DNA of 64,000 bases from Malaciobacter pacificus. GTDB taxonomy: Bacteria; Campylobacterota; Campylobacteria; Campylobacterales; Arcobacteraceae. The DNA is taken from NCBI RefSeq assembly GCF_004214795.1, contig NZ_CP035928.1:744001-808000 (forward strand), read 5' to 3'. Below, piece by piece: positions 10,312-19,856 of this stretch. The stretch's first letter is position 1. Each line of letters starts with the position of its first letter. The notes beneath the pieces were generated by a model. The model saw only the letters and a program-made list of their open reading frames with translations, was not told where the DNA came from and did not search any database. Both the position numbers and the translations under genes were made by a program.

Positions 10312-11118
10312 TTATTCTTTTTTTCTTACTCTTAGAAAAGATGCAAACTTTGGTTTACCATATTTTGTTAAGTCATAATATTTAAAAGTTACAATTTCCC
10401 CAATTTTAGGAGGTTTTTCTCTTTGTTTATTTGAAAAGCCTCCGCCTAAATTAAATACAACACCATTTTTTAGTTTTATAACTAGGCTTTTAAAGTTATT
10501 TTTTTCATTATAGTTATGAGCAATTACTAAACCTTCATCATCATAAAACTTTTTTACTTTCAAAATATCATTGCTTCTTCCTGTAAAATAAGCACTATTT
10601 GGATTTTTAATTATCACACCTTCAGCTTTTTTTGAGACTAATTCTTCTAAAAATTGATTCAAATGCTCTTCATTATTACAAACTATTTGTGGAATGATTT
10701 TTAGATGAGGTATATTTTTCTTGGATTTCCAATCTTTAAATATCTGAATTCTTTGAAAAAAATTACCTTTTTGGTTAGGAACTTCAAAAATATTATAAGT
10801 AATTTGATTCCAATTTTTTGAAGGAATTTTATCTAAAACTATATTTTGAATATTTTCAAAATCACCCCTTTTTGTCCAAAGTTCACCATCAAGTGCAAAG
10901 GGAGGAAAATTTTGTATAAACCATTTTGGAGTATAAATTTTATTACCATTTTTAGTAATTAACTCTTTACCATTCCAATATGCTCTTATTCCATCTAGTT
11001 TTTCACTCATAACCCAATTTTCAATTTTATGAAAGTTTTTTTCATAAGTTTTGGGCTTTTGTATCTCTAATGAAAATAATAAAGAATAACTTATTATAAA
11101 TACTAAAAAAAGTCTCAT
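10312..11118 (-). CDS. Exported ATP-dependent DNA ligase (Lig E type)
   Basis: A 268-residue minimal nucleotidyltransferase with a hydrophobic N-terminal signal (residues 1-17). The adenylation lysine is K40 in motif I (SEKLDGIRAYW). Motifs III (FALDGELWTKRG), IV (KKAEGVIIKNP) and V (DILKVKKFYDDEG) are present, followed by a short OB-fold. This is the Lig E group of Gram-negative ATP-dependent ligases, found with a leader peptide in species such as Haemophilus, Neisseria and Campylobacter. Its substrate is thought to be extracytoplasmic DNA, for example during uptake. It is convergent with the pseudopilin gene. Confidence 0.88.
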   Translation of the reverse strand: MRLFLVFIISYSLLFSLEIQKPKTYEKNFHKIENWVMSEKLDGIRAYWNGKELITKNGNKIYTPKWFIQNFPPFALDGELWTKRGDFENIQNIVLDKIPSKNWNQITYNIFEVPNQKGNFFQRIQIFKDWKSKKNIPHLKIIPQIVCNNEEHLNQFLEELVSKKAEGVIIKNPNSAYFTGRSNDILKVKKFYDDEGLVIAHNYNEKNNFKSLVIKLKNGVVFNLGGGFSNKQREKPPKIGEIVTFKYYDLTKYGKPKFASFLRVRKKE

Positions 11119-11196
11119 CTTATACCTTTAAAATAATAATAAAAATTATATTTAAAATATTTTAAATTCATCATAAATTCATAATATTTTTTTAGA

Positions 11197-11202
11197 TAAA
11201 AT
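11197..11202 (+). promoter_or_regulatory. -10 box of the apt-trpB-dedA-pepA unit
   Basis: TAAAAT in TTTTTTAGATAAAATG, 36 bases before apt. The same T-run plus AGATAAAAT form appears before ispG and aspS, and a close variant (GGATAAAAT) before ppnP, which supports it as the local promoter signature. Confidence 0.5.
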
Positions 11203-11238
11203 GTTTAACTTTCACATGAAGCGATATAAAGGGATTTT

Positions 11239-11793
11239 ATGAGTGAAGAAATAGTATTAAATGATATTGATAAAAAATATCTATTAGATTCAATAAGAGA
11301 TGTAAAAGATTTTCCAAAACCTGGAATTGTTTTTAAAGATATTACTACACTTTTAAACAATAAAGATGCATACAAGTTTTTAATAGATCACTTAGAACAA
11401 AGATATAAAAGTTATGATTTAGATTATATTGCGGGTATTGACTCAAGAGGATTTATTTTTGGGGCAGCACTTGCAGATAGATTAGGTATTGGTTTTGTCC
11501 CAATTAGAAAAGTGGGAAAACTTCCTGCTGCAACTGTTTGTGAAAAATATGAATTAGAATATGGATTCGATCAAATTGAAATTCATTTAGATGCTTTTCC
11601 AAAAAAAGATGCAAGAGTTTTAGTTATTGATGATTTAATTGCAACAGGTGGGACTGCTAATGCTGCTGCTAAATTAGTAAAAGATATTAATGCAAATTTA
11701 GTTGAGATGTGTTTTTTAATACATTTAACATTTTTAGATGGTGCAGAAAAATTAAAAGAGCATGCACCAGTATATTCAGTTTTAGAAATTTAA
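11239..11793 (+). CDS. apt: Adenine phosphoribosyltransferase
   Basis: Salvages adenine with PRPP to AMP in the cytoplasm. The 184 residues carry the N-terminal [12 protein letters not shown] hood, [12 protein letters not shown], and the PRPP-binding loop [18 protein letters not shown] with the paired acidic residues. AAAGGG precedes the ATG. It is the first gene of a tight run (apt, trpB, dedA, pepA); in C. jejuni apt, a dedA gene, pepA and ychF are also neighbours. Confidence 0.96.
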   Translation: MSEEIVLNDIDKKYLLDSIRDVKDFPKPGIVFKDITTLLNNKDAYKFLIDHLEQRYKSYDLDYIAGIDSRGFIFGAALADRLGIGFVPIRKVGKLPAATVCEKYELEYGFDQIEIHLDAFPKKDARVLVIDDLIATGGTANAAAKLVKDINANLVEMCFLIHLTFLDGAEKLKEHAPVYSVLEI

Positions 11794-11808
11794 AAAAAAG
11801 AGATTATA

Positions 11809-13017
11809 ATGAGTTACTATATTCCAAAGCCAAGTAAATTTGACCCAGATACAAAAGGGCAATTTGGTATTTTTGGGGGACAATATGTTCCTGAAACATT
11901 AATGCCTATTTTAAAAGAATTAGAAGAAGAGTATAAAAAGTTTAGATTTAATGAAGAGTTCTGGAAAGAAGTAGATGGGTATTTAAAAGATTATGTTGGA
12001 AGACAAACACCTCTTTATCACGCGAAAAATATAAGTGAAGAAATTGGTGCTACAGTTTACTTAAAAAGAGAAGATTTAAATCACACAGGTGCACATAAAG
12101 TAAATAATGTTATTGCTCAGGGATTGTTAGCTAAAAAATTAGGTAAAACAAAAGTTATAGCTGAAACTGGTGCTGGACAACATGGTGTTGCAACAGCTAC
12201 TATTGCAGCTTTAATGGGATTAGAGTGTACTATTTTTATGGGTGCAAAAGATGTTGAGAGACAAGAACTAAATGTATTTAGAATGAAACTTTTAGGTGCA
12301 AAAGTAATTGCAGTAGAATCTGGAAGTAAAACATTAAAAGATGCTATGAATGATGCAATTAGATATTGGGTTACAAATGCAAGAGATACATTCTATATCA
12401 TTGGTACAGTTGCTGGTCCTCATCCATATCCTATGATGGTTAGAGATTTCCAAGCAATTATTGGATGGGAAGCAAGAGCTCAAATATTACAAAAAGAGGG
12501 AAAACTACCTGATTATGTTGTAGCATGTATTGGTGGTGGTTCAAATGCTATTGGTATGTTCTCACACTTTTTAGAAGATAATGAAACTACTTGTATTGGT
12601 ATTGAAGCAGGTGGTTTAGGACTTGAAACAGATAAGCATGGATGTAGTTTAGAAAAAGGAACTCCTGGAATTTTACATGGTCAGTGTTCATATTTACTTC
12701 AAGATGAAGATGGGCAAGTAATAGAAGCACACTCTATTAGTGCAGGACTTGATTATCCAGGAATTGGACCAGAACATTCATTTCATAAAGATAACAAATC
12801 AGTTTCTTATGATTCAATTACAGATGATGAAGCATTAGATGCTTTTGTATGGCTAAGTAGACGTGAGGGAATTATCCCTGCATTTGAGAGTTCTCATGCA
12901 GTTGCATATTTAAAAAAGGCAAAGGATAAATTTCAAGGTAAGGTTGTTGTTATTAATTTATCAGGAAGAGGTGATAAGGATATGGTTCAAGCAAAAAGTT
13001 TATTAAGCTTTGACTAG
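11809..13017 (+). CDS. trpB: Tryptophan synthase beta chain, away from other trp genes
   Basis: Condenses indole with serine to tryptophan. The 402 residues are typical of TrpB1, starting with the [17 protein letters not shown] segment. The PLP lysine is in [10 protein letters not shown], and the cofactor phosphate loop GGGSNAIG follows later. [15 protein letters not shown]-type C-terminal residues are present. No trpA or other trp gene is adjacent; instead it sits 15 bp after apt and 8 bp before a dedA gene. It is therefore an orphan copy within a purine-salvage/peptidase cluster. A second trpB elsewhere cannot be excluded from this window. Confidence 0.96.
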   Translation: MSYYIPKPSKFDPDTKGQFGIFGGQYVPETLMPILKELEEEYKKFRFNEEFWKEVDGYLKDYVGRQTPLYHAKNISEEIGATVYLKREDLNHTGAHKVNNVIAQGLLAKKLGKTKVIAETGAGQHGVATATIAALMGLECTIFMGAKDVERQELNVFRMKLLGAKVIAVESGSKTLKDAMNDAIRYWVTNARDTFYIIGTVAGPHPYPMMVRDFQAIIGWEARAQILQKEGKLPDYVVACIGGGSNAIGMFSHFLEDNETTCIGIEAGGLGLETDKHGCSLEKGTPGILHGQCSYLLQDEDGQVIEAHSISAGLDYPGIGPEHSFHKDNKSVSYDSITDDEALDAFVWLSRREGIIPAFESSHAVAYLKKAKDKFQGKVVVINLSGRGDKDMVQAKSLLSFD

Positions 13018-13025
13018 GTTCTTTT

Positions 13026-13727
13026 ATGGAAAAACTATTTAAAAAACTTCAACCACATTCTGGAAAAATTTTAGCAGTTATTGTTATTACCTTTTTCTCA
13101 TACCTAGGATATAATTTATATCATGCACCTGTAAGTGGATTTGAAGAAAAGTTTGTATATTTATTAAAAGAGTATGGATATATAATTCTTTTTGCATGGG
13201 GAATGTTAGAAGGTGAAGCAGGTCTTGTTATGGCAGGACTTTTATCTCATACAGGTGATATGAATTTATATTTAGCAATATTCATAGCTGGTCTTGGTGG
13301 ATTTGCTGGTGATCAAGTATATTTTTATATAGGAAGATTTAATAAGTCTCATGTTCATAAAAAGTTTAAAGGACAGCGAAGAAAATTTGCTTTTGCGCAC
13401 TTACTTTTAAAGAAATATGGATGGCCTATTATATTTATCCAAAGATATATGTATGGTATGAGAACAATTATTCCAATATCAATTGGACTTACAAGATATA
13501 GTGCAAAAATGTTTGCATTTATAAATCTTATTAGTGCTTGGTGTTGGGCTGCTATTACTATAGTTCCTGTTTGGTATTTTGGTGAAGAGATTTTAGTAGT
13601 TTTAGAATGGGCTAAAGAGCATTGGTATTTAGCAATTCCAATTGCTGCAATTTTTGGCGGTAGTATAATTTATATGTTTAATAAAGCTACAAAAAAAGTA
13701 GAAAGAAAGGTAGTAAATGAAAATTAA
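13026..13727 (+). CDS. DedA-family (SNARE-associated/VTT) membrane protein
   Basis: 233 residues with about five hydrophobic segments. The DedA signature is recognisable: an acidic patch in the first membrane part (GMLEGEAGLVMAGLL), the glycine-rich AGLGGFAGDQVYFYIGR, and the re-entrant motif FIQRYMYGMRTIIPISIG in place of the canonical F.R..PG.R. DedA proteins are implicated in recycling lipid carriers and in membrane homeostasis. It lies between trpB and pepA and overlaps pepA by 11 bp, which suggests translational coupling. Confidence 0.88.
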   Translation: MEKLFKKLQPHSGKILAVIVITFFSYLGYNLYHAPVSGFEEKFVYLLKEYGYIILFAWGMLEGEAGLVMAGLLSHTGDMNLYLAIFIAGLGGFAGDQVYFYIGRFNKSHVHKKFKGQRRKFAFAHLLLKKYGWPIIFIQRYMYGMRTIIPISIGLTRYSAKMFAFINLISAWCWAAITIVPVWYFGEEILVVLEWAKEHWYLAIPIAAIFGGSIIYMFNKATKKVERKVVNEN

Positions 13728-15135
13728 TTTAATTGAAAAAAATATTAATGATATTAAAGCAGATATAGAGATAATTTTTATAAATGATTTAGATAACTGT
13801 GCGGATAAAGAGGTTTTAGAATCAATAGATTTTAAAGCAAAAGATGAAGCTTGTACACTATTAGCTGAGTCAAAAAAAATTTATGTTGGTTACGAGGAAG
13901 CATCTTATGATTCAATAGCAATTGCATCAGCAAATGCAGTTAGAAAGATTGCATCAACTAAATATGAAAGTGCGAAATTAACTTTAAATAGTGACTTAGA
14001 AGAAAACTTTAAATCATTAGTAGAAGGTGCATTTTTAGGTGAATATAAATTTACTAAATACAAATCTAAAAAAGAAGAAAAAAAGAAATTAACTTTAGAA
14101 ATGGCAGTTAATAATAAAACTAATGAATTAGAAAATATTTTAAAAGAGTCTAAAACTATTGCAAAAGCTGTAAATAAAGCAAGAGATATGGTAAATACTC
14201 CTCCTCAAGATTTTTATCCAGCTGTTATGGCTGATATTGCAAAAGATATTGCAAAAGATACAAATATTGAAATCAAAGTTGAGGGTGAAAAGTATTTAAA
14301 GAAAAATGGTATGAACTCTATGTTAAGTGTTGGTAGAGCTTCAATTCATGAATCAAAACTAATTCATTTATCATATAAACCAAAAGATGCAAAGGTAAAA
14401 GTTGTATTAGTTGGTAAGGGTTTAACTTATGATTCAGGTGGACTATCTTTAAAGCCTGCTGATTTTATGGTTACTATGAAATCAGATAAATCAGGTGGTT
14501 GTGCTGTATTATCTTCAATTTGGGCTATAGCAAAACTTGGGCTTCCAGTTGAAGTTCATGCAATTGTTGGTGCAGTTGAAAATATGATTGGTGGAGATGC
14601 TTATAAACCTGATGATGTACTTACAGCTAAAAATGGTAAAACTATTGAAGTTAGAAATACTGATGCTGAGGGAAGATTAGTATTAGCTGATTGTTTGTGT
14701 TATGCACAAGATGAAATTAAAGATATTGATTATATCTTTGATTATGCAACTTTAACTGGTGCTTGTGTTGTTGGTGTTGGTCAATATACAAGTGGAGTTA
14801 TGGGAAATAGTGATGAATTAAAATGCAAAGCTGTAAGTAGTGCAAAAGCAGCTGGAGAGTATGCTACATCATTAGATTTCAATAGATATTTAAGAAAATC
14901 AATTAAATCAGAGATTGCTGATGTTTGTAATATTGCTAATACTAGATATGGTGGAGCAATAACTGCTGGAATATTCTTAGATAACTTTATTTATGAAGAG
15001 AATAAAAATAAATGGATTCACTTTGATATCGCTGGACCTGCTTTTGTAGAAAAACAATGGGGATATAATCCTCATGGAGCAAGTGGAGCAGGGGTTAGAT
15101 TTACAGTGGAACTATTAAAAGATTTAGCTAAATAA
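13717..15135 (+). CDS. pepA: Leucyl (cytosol) aminopeptidase, M17 family
   Basis: Removes N-terminal residues from peptides as a hexameric two-metal enzyme. The catalytic C-terminal domain holds GLTYDSGGLSLKPADFMVTMKSDKSG and the signature NTDAEGRLVLAD, which contain the metal ligands and active lysine/arginine. The N-terminal domain (about 1-150) is shorter and less conserved, as usual. The 472-residue length is normal. The start overlaps the end of the dedA gene by 11 bp. The unit ends at the bidirectional hairpin immediately downstream. Confidence 0.95.
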   Translation: MKINLIEKNINDIKADIEIIFINDLDNCADKEVLESIDFKAKDEACTLLAESKKIYVGYEEASYDSIAIASANAVRKIASTKYESAKLTLNSDLEENFKSLVEGAFLGEYKFTKYKSKKEEKKKLTLEMAVNNKTNELENILKESKTIAKAVNKARDMVNTPPQDFYPAVMADIAKDIAKDTNIEIKVEGEKYLKKNGMNSMLSVGRASIHESKLIHLSYKPKDAKVKVVLVGKGLTYDSGGLSLKPADFMVTMKSDKSGGCAVLSSIWAIAKLGLPVEVHAIVGAVENMIGGDAYKPDDVLTAKNGKTIEVRNTDAEGRLVLADCLCYAQDEIKDIDYIFDYATLTGACVVGVGQYTSGVMGNSDELKCKAVSSAKAAGEYATSLDFNRYLRKSIKSEIADVCNIANTRYGGAITAGIFLDNFIYEENKNKWIHFDIAGPAFVEKQWGYNPHGASGAGVRFTVELLKDLAK

Positions 15136-15140
15136 TAGAT

Positions 15141-15169
15141 TTAAAATAGAGATTTTTTCTCTATTTTAA
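15141..15169. terminator. Bidirectional terminator between pepA and the HD-GYP regulator
   Basis: A perfect 11-bp stem (TTAAAATAGAG with CTCTATTTTAA) around a 7-base loop. It lies 5 bp after the pepA stop and includes the stop codon of the convergent gene. The A- and T-rich arms allow it to work in both directions. Confidence 0.75.
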
Positions 15170-16206
15170 GACTCTTTGAAAGAGTTGAAAATTTCTAAAA
15201 CTTCATTTTTATTTGTAATAAAAATATCTACAAGTTTTGGGTCAAAATGTTTAGCACGATTTTCAGTTAGAAAATTCATAGCTTCATTAATTTCCCATGC
15301 TTTCTTATACGGTCTTTGTGATGTTAATGCATCAAATACATCAGCAATTGCAACAATTCTTCCATAAATATGAATATCTTCACCTTTTAGTTTATTAGGA
15401 TATCCTGTTCCATCATATTTTTCATGGTGAGTTAGGGCTATTGTAGCTCCTGCTTGCAAATAATCACTTTTTGCATCTTTTAAAATATCATAACCAATCA
15501 TTGAGTGATTTTGCATGATTTTTAACTCTTCTTCATCCAATCTTGCAGGTTTTAAAAGAATTTTATCTTCAACTCCTATTTTACCTATGTCATGGAATGG
15601 AGCAGCATAATATATTAAATCTTGTTCTTTTTCATTTAATCCATACTCCCTTGCTAGCATTTTAGAATAATATGCTACTCTTGCAATATGAGAAGCAGTT
15701 TCAGGATCTTTATATTCAGCTGTTTTACCTAAAATTTTAAGAGTTTCATGCTCTTTATCAATTAATTCTTTTGTAGCTTTTGCAACTTCTTGTTCAAGCA
15801 GTTTTGCTCTATCTTCTAGTAGTAATCTATTTTGATAGTCACTTAAAAGATTTTGTACTCTTGCTTGAAATAGTACAGTATTAATTGGTTTACTTAAAAA
15901 GTCATTTGCACCTAGTTCAAAAGCAGATTTATGAATATCTTCATCACCAGCTGCTGTTATCATTATGATAGGCACATTTTTTTTGTGAACTCTAAACTCT
16001 TCTATAAATTCTAATCCATTTAATGTTGGCATCATATAATCAATTAGAATCATGTCAACTTTATTTTTTAGTGAGTAGACTAATGCATCTAAAGGATTAG
16101 AAAAACTTGTTACATTTAGATTCATATCTTCACATATAGCTTCAATTAAGAAAAGATTATTTTCATTATCATCAATAGATATAATTTTTATATTTTCAAA
16201 TTCCAA
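15166..16206 (-). CDS. Response regulator with HD-GYP phosphodiesterase output
   Basis: 346 residues. The N-terminal receiver domain (about 6-120) has the phospho-acceptor Asp in MILIDYMMPTLNG and the conserved Lys in FLSKPINT. A helical linker follows, then an HD-GYP domain with HIARVAYYSK, HDIGKIGVEDKIL, HHEKYDGTGYP and RIVAIADVFDALTSQRPYK. All residues expected for c-di-GMP hydrolysis are present. The start is TTG at 16206, with AAGGT upstream; no ATG start fits. It is convergent with pepA and divergent from the broken binding protein and hybrid kinase, which may feed this regulator. Confidence 0.92.
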   Translation of the reverse strand: MEFENIKIISIDDNENNLFLIEAICEDMNLNVTSFSNPLDALVYSLKNKVDMILIDYMMPTLNGLEFIEEFRVHKKNVPIIMITAAGDEDIHKSAFELGANDFLSKPINTVLFQARVQNLLSDYQNRLLLEDRAKLLEQEVAKATKELIDKEHETLKILGKTAEYKDPETASHIARVAYYSKMLAREYGLNEKEQDLIYYAAPFHDIGKIGVEDKILLKPARLDEEELKIMQNHSMIGYDILKDAKSDYLQAGATIALTHHEKYDGTGYPNKLKGEDIHIYGRIVAIADVFDALTSQRPYKKAWEINEAMNFLTENRAKHFDPKLVDIFITNKNEVLEIFNSFKES

Positions 16207-16274
16207 AATAAACCTTATAATTTTATTTATCTCTATAATATTATCTTTTCAATTAATTTATAATAACATTTTGC

Positions 16275-16280
16275 TATAAT
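16275..16280 (+). promoter_or_regulatory. -10 box upstream of the binding-protein remnant and hybrid kinase
   Basis: TATAAT in GCTATAATAATAAAAAAC, 24 bases before the ATG of the broken periplasmic binding protein. It lies in the 98-bp divergent gap with the HD-GYP regulator. No -35 box is evident. Confidence 0.45.
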
Positions 16281-16304
16281 AATAAAAAACTGAAAGATTT
16301 TGTA

Positions 16305-16998
16305 ATGCTAAAAAGAATCATATTAATATTATTTTTATTCTCTCTTACACTTTTACACGCTAAAAAAGAATTACTTTTTTATGTTGGAATCACTATGGTT
16401 AAACCCATTGATAAATTAGCTAGAGAATTTGAAAAAAAATGTGATTGTAAGATAAAGATTTTACAAGGTGGAAGTCAAGATTTATACGATAGCATAAAAC
16501 TTAGTCAAATTGGAGATTTATATCTTCCTGGATCTGTTACATACAGAAATAATAATTTAAAAGATGGTTTGATTTTAGATGGTAAATTTGTTGGTTTTAA
16601 TAAACTTTCAATGGTTGTAAAAAAAGGAAATCCTAAGAATATAAAGCCATCACTTGAAGAGTTATTAAATCCAAAATTATATGAATACTATCTATTTAGC
16701 TTCTGATTCAAGAAATTTAGTTAATGCAATAAAAGATGGGAATGCAGATTTAATTTTAAATTGGCATGCAACAACTTACTGGAGTGAAAATAAAGATTAT
16801 ATTGAGGCTTTATACATAGATGAAAAAGTTATAAGCAAGGCAAAACTTGTATTAAATTTATTAAAAACTTCTAAATATCCAGAATTAACAAAAGAGTTCA
16901 TGGAATTTGCCACATCTAAAAGAGGTAGAGAGATTTTTTATAATTATGGTTTCCTCTCTAAACAAGATTTGATAGATTTTGATAAAGTTAGTTTCTAA
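16305..16998 (+). pseudogene. Periplasmic substrate-binding protein inactivated by an internal deletion
   Basis: The first frame (16305-16706) encodes a signal peptide (residues 1-19) and the first lobe of a ModA/phosphate-type binding protein, with ILQGGSQDLYDSI and SMVVKKGNPKNI. It reads LLNPK and then runs out of frame to a stop. The second lobe continues in another frame from about 16681 (NTIYLASDSRN, DLILNWHATTYW, FATSKRGREIF) and ends one base into the kinase start. Family members have roughly 35-45 residues between these two points, so a deletion that also changed frame is the simplest reading. It was probably the periplasmic ligand-binding partner of the hybrid kinase. The family is clear; the ligand is unknown. 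Confidence 0.75.
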
Positions 16999-19595
16999 TG
17001 ATAAGAAATAATAGTATTCTTCATGGATTAATTGCTTTATTACTAGCTTTTGTATTAGGATATATGGGAATTATTTTTATTCATTTGGTTTTTAAAGATA
17101 TTGTTGAAAAACTTGATACAAATGTTAAAAATGAGTATGCTAGATATAAGATTGGTGAGTATATTTTAAAAGAGATTAGTTCTATTGAAACTCACTATTA
17201 TAAAATGGGTATTTTAACAAATATAAAAAGCATTAAGCCTATGCAAGAAGAGATTAAAAAAGAGATTGAAGATGTAAAAAAGGCGATTAATGTTTTAAAC
17301 TATGGAGGTGAGGTTAATAGTTATATAAAACTTAACATTTTAGATATAGATGAAACAACAGATGTAATTAAATTTACTCCATCACTTAATCAAAAATTTA
17401 CATTTGAGGCAATTGATCTTCTTCCTAAATTAAAAGAGCTTGAAAATAAATCTTCTAAAATGGAAGATATAATGAAAATAAAAATTAATAGTAATAATGC
17501 AACAAATGATGAACTTTTTAAAGTTGAGCTATTTTTTAAACAGTTACCAACACTATTTACTAGAATGAAAGAGAATGCAAATAGATTGCTTTATGACAGT
17601 AAAAAAAATATATCAAAATTAGAAAGTAGTATAAATAAAGAGAAAAAATATTATGAAAACCTTGAGTATATTTTTACTTATTTTATTGTATTTTTAATTA
17701 TTATACTTGGATATTTATTAATTAAACAAATAACAAAAAAGAATAAAGAACTAGAAGCTATAACTTTAAAAGCTAAACAATCAGAACAAGAAGCATTAAA
17801 AGCTAATGAAACAAAATCTCAATTTTTAGCAAATATGTCTCACGAAATTAGAACTCCTTTAAATGCAATTATTGGTTTTTCTGATATTTTAGCCAATACT
17901 GAAAATGTAAATAAACAAAAAGATAAAGCTTTAGTAATCTCTAGAAGTGCAAAAGCCTTATTAAATATTATTAATGACATTTTAGATATTTCAAAAATTG
18001 AAAGTGGTAAGTTTGAAATCTCAGAAAGTAGTTTTAATTTAAAATTACTTTTAGAACAGGTTGTACAATTATATGCTGTTAATACAAAACAAAAAGATAT
18101 TAGATTTTTATATAGACTAGAAGATTCTATTCCTGAGTATGTGATAAGTGATGATACAAAATTAAAACAAGTACTATCTAACATTTTAAGTAATGCAATA
18201 AAATTCACTCCAGAAAATAAAAAAGTTACTTTTGATGTAAGTTTAATAAATAAAACAAAAAACACTGCAAAAATTAGATTCTCTATTAAAGATGAAGGTA
18301 TAGGTATTTCAAAGGAAGAACAAAAAAAGATTTTTGAGCCATTTTCACAAGCTGATGGAAGTATATCTCGTAAGTTTGGTGGAACGGGTTTAGGTTTAGC
18401 AATTAGTCTAAAAATTGTTCAGCTATTTGGATCTGAAATTAAATTAAATAGTGAAATAGATAAGGGAAGTGTTTTCTATTTTGATATTGACTTTGAAGTT
18501 GAGAATAAACTTGAAAATATACTTGAAGAGAGTAAATATAATTTTGCAATATGTAATATAATTGAAGATCCAGAAAATATACGGGAGCATCTAAAAAATA
18601 TTGTTAAAAATTTTGGAAATATTCATGTTGGAGATGATATTGACAAGCAAGAACATTTAGACTTGATTTTCTGTTTTGGTGATCCACAATTTTATGAAAA
18701 GTTAAAAGGGCGAAAAGAAAAATTTAAATGTCCTGTTGTTTATGTTGGTCAGATGAAAAAAATGGAAAATAATATTATGAAGCCTTTAATGGATTATTAT
18801 CTTGATGTACCTATTTATGGCTCAAAAATATTTAATATTATTGCAGAAGTCAAATCAATTGAAAAAACAAATAAGAACTTACAATCTTCTGATGTTAAAT
18901 ATATAGGAAAAATCTTAGTTGCTGATGATAATACAAATAATCAACTATTAATGGATTTAATATTAAAAGATTTTGGACTAGATGTTACAATTGTTGATAA
19001 TGGTGAGTTAGCATTTATGGAGTATCAAAAAAATAATTATGATATTGTATTTATGGATATTAATATGCCAATTATGGATGGGCTTACTTCATTAAAATTA
19101 ATTAGAAACTATGAACAAATATCTAATAATCATACTCCAATTATTGCTTTAACTGCAAATGCAATTGAAGGTGATAGAGAAAAATATATAAAAGAGGGAA
19201 TGGATGGTTATTTAAGTAAACCAATAGATAATCAAGAGTTAGTAAAAATACTTGATAAGTATTTAGAAATTGAAAATAATTGTGTTGAAAATTTAAGTAT
19301 AGAAAATATATCTTCAAAGTTAGGTGTAAGTGATAAAATTGCAAATATGTTAGTTGAAAAGTTTAAATTATCAATAAAAGAAGATATGAAAGAATTAAAT
19401 GATTTTGTAGAAGCTAATGATATTGAAGAAATATCTAAAAAAGCACACTATATTAAAAACTCATGTTTGAATATTGGTTTAGATAAAAGCTGTGAAATTC
19501 TTGATGAGTTAGAAAAAGCAGACTCTTTATCAAAAGATGAAATACATAACAATTTTGAGCTGTTAAAAAAAGAGATTAAAAAGTATGAAATATAA
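16998..19595 (+). CDS. Hybrid sensor histidine kinase (TM-HisKA-HATPase-REC-Hpt)
   Basis: 865 residues. TM1 is at about 9-32, a roughly 190-residue helical periplasmic domain follows, and TM2 is at about 224-243. The H-box ANMSHEIRTPLNA has H282, and the ATPase domain has DEGIGIS and GGTGLGLAIS. A roughly 110-residue stretch (about 515-625) looks like a degenerate receiver lacking the phospho-Asp pattern. A true receiver then follows with D687 (FMDINMPIMDG), and a C-terminal Hpt domain with AHYIKNSC. This is a complete phosphorelay in one chain. Its start overlaps the last base of the broken binding-protein gene, so the pair formed one operon, as in TorT/TorS-like systems. With its partner damaged, signal input is doubtful. 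Confidence 0.9.
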   Translation: MIRNNSILHGLIALLLAFVLGYMGIIFIHLVFKDIVEKLDTNVKNEYARYKIGEYILKEISSIETHYYKMGILTNIKSIKPMQEEIKKEIEDVKKAINVLNYGGEVNSYIKLNILDIDETTDVIKFTPSLNQKFTFEAIDLLPKLKELENKSSKMEDIMKIKINSNNATNDELFKVELFFKQLPTLFTRMKENANRLLYDSKKNISKLESSINKEKKYYENLEYIFTYFIVFLIIILGYLLIKQITKKNKELEAITLKAKQSEQEALKANETKSQFLANMSHEIRTPLNAIIGFSDILANTENVNKQKDKALVISRSAKALLNIINDILDISKIESGKFEISESSFNLKLLLEQVVQLYAVNTKQKDIRFLYRLEDSIPEYVISDDTKLKQVLSNILSNAIKFTPENKKVTFDVSLINKTKNTAKIRFSIKDEGIGISKEEQKKIFEPFSQADGSISRKFGGTGLGLAISLKIVQLFGSEIKLNSEIDKGSVFYFDIDFEVENKLENILEESKYNFAICNIIEDPENIREHLKNIVKNFGNIHVGDDIDKQEHLDLIFCFGDPQFYEKLKGRKEKFKCPVVYVGQMKKMENNIMKPLMDYYLDVPIYGSKIFNIIAEVKSIEKTNKNLQSSDVKYIGKILVADDNTNNQLLMDLILKDFGLDVTIVDNGELAFMEYQKNNYDIVFMDINMPIMDGLTSLKLIRNYEQISNNHTPIIALTANAIEGDREKYIKEGMDGYLSKPIDNQELVKILDKYLEIENNCVENLSIENISSKLGVSDKIANMLVEKFKLSIKEDMKELNDFVEANDIEEISKKAHYIKNSCLNIGLDKSCEILDELEKADSLSKDEIHNNFELLKKEIKKYEI

Positions 19596-19630
19596 CATTA
19601 AGTAAATATTTTTAATTTATCTCTTTTTTT
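19565..19630 (+). terminator. Possible terminator after the hybrid kinase
   Basis: A 12-bp inverted repeat (AAAAAAAGAGAT with ATCTCTTTTTTT) whose right arm ends in a T-run 35 bases past the stop codon. The 42-base loop is long, and the left arm lies inside the coding region, so this is tentative. The rest of the 261-bp gap before ychF holds only AT-rich DNA, with TATAAT-like boxes near 19640 and 19700. Confidence 0.35.
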
Positions 19631-19856
19631 GTCTTTATTACCTATAATATGTATTCAAAAATACCTTCCATATTGGTTGGAATTCTTTTGATAGAAGTAT
19701 AATTTCAATATGAAAAATCCTTATTTAGTCCTTTTAATTTGCTAAATTTTGCTAAATATTGAAATAAAGTTTTTTATATAGATCACAAGAAAACCTTAAA
19801 AAAGCCAATTTGATGGATATATTAGATTATTTATACAAAATGATAAAAGGATTATA

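Noticed and set aside
19596-19856. Possible small RNA or gene in the gap before ychF
   Set aside because: Only AT-rich sequence with scattered TATAAT-like boxes and a short GCTAAAT repeat; no open frame or stable fold was recognised.
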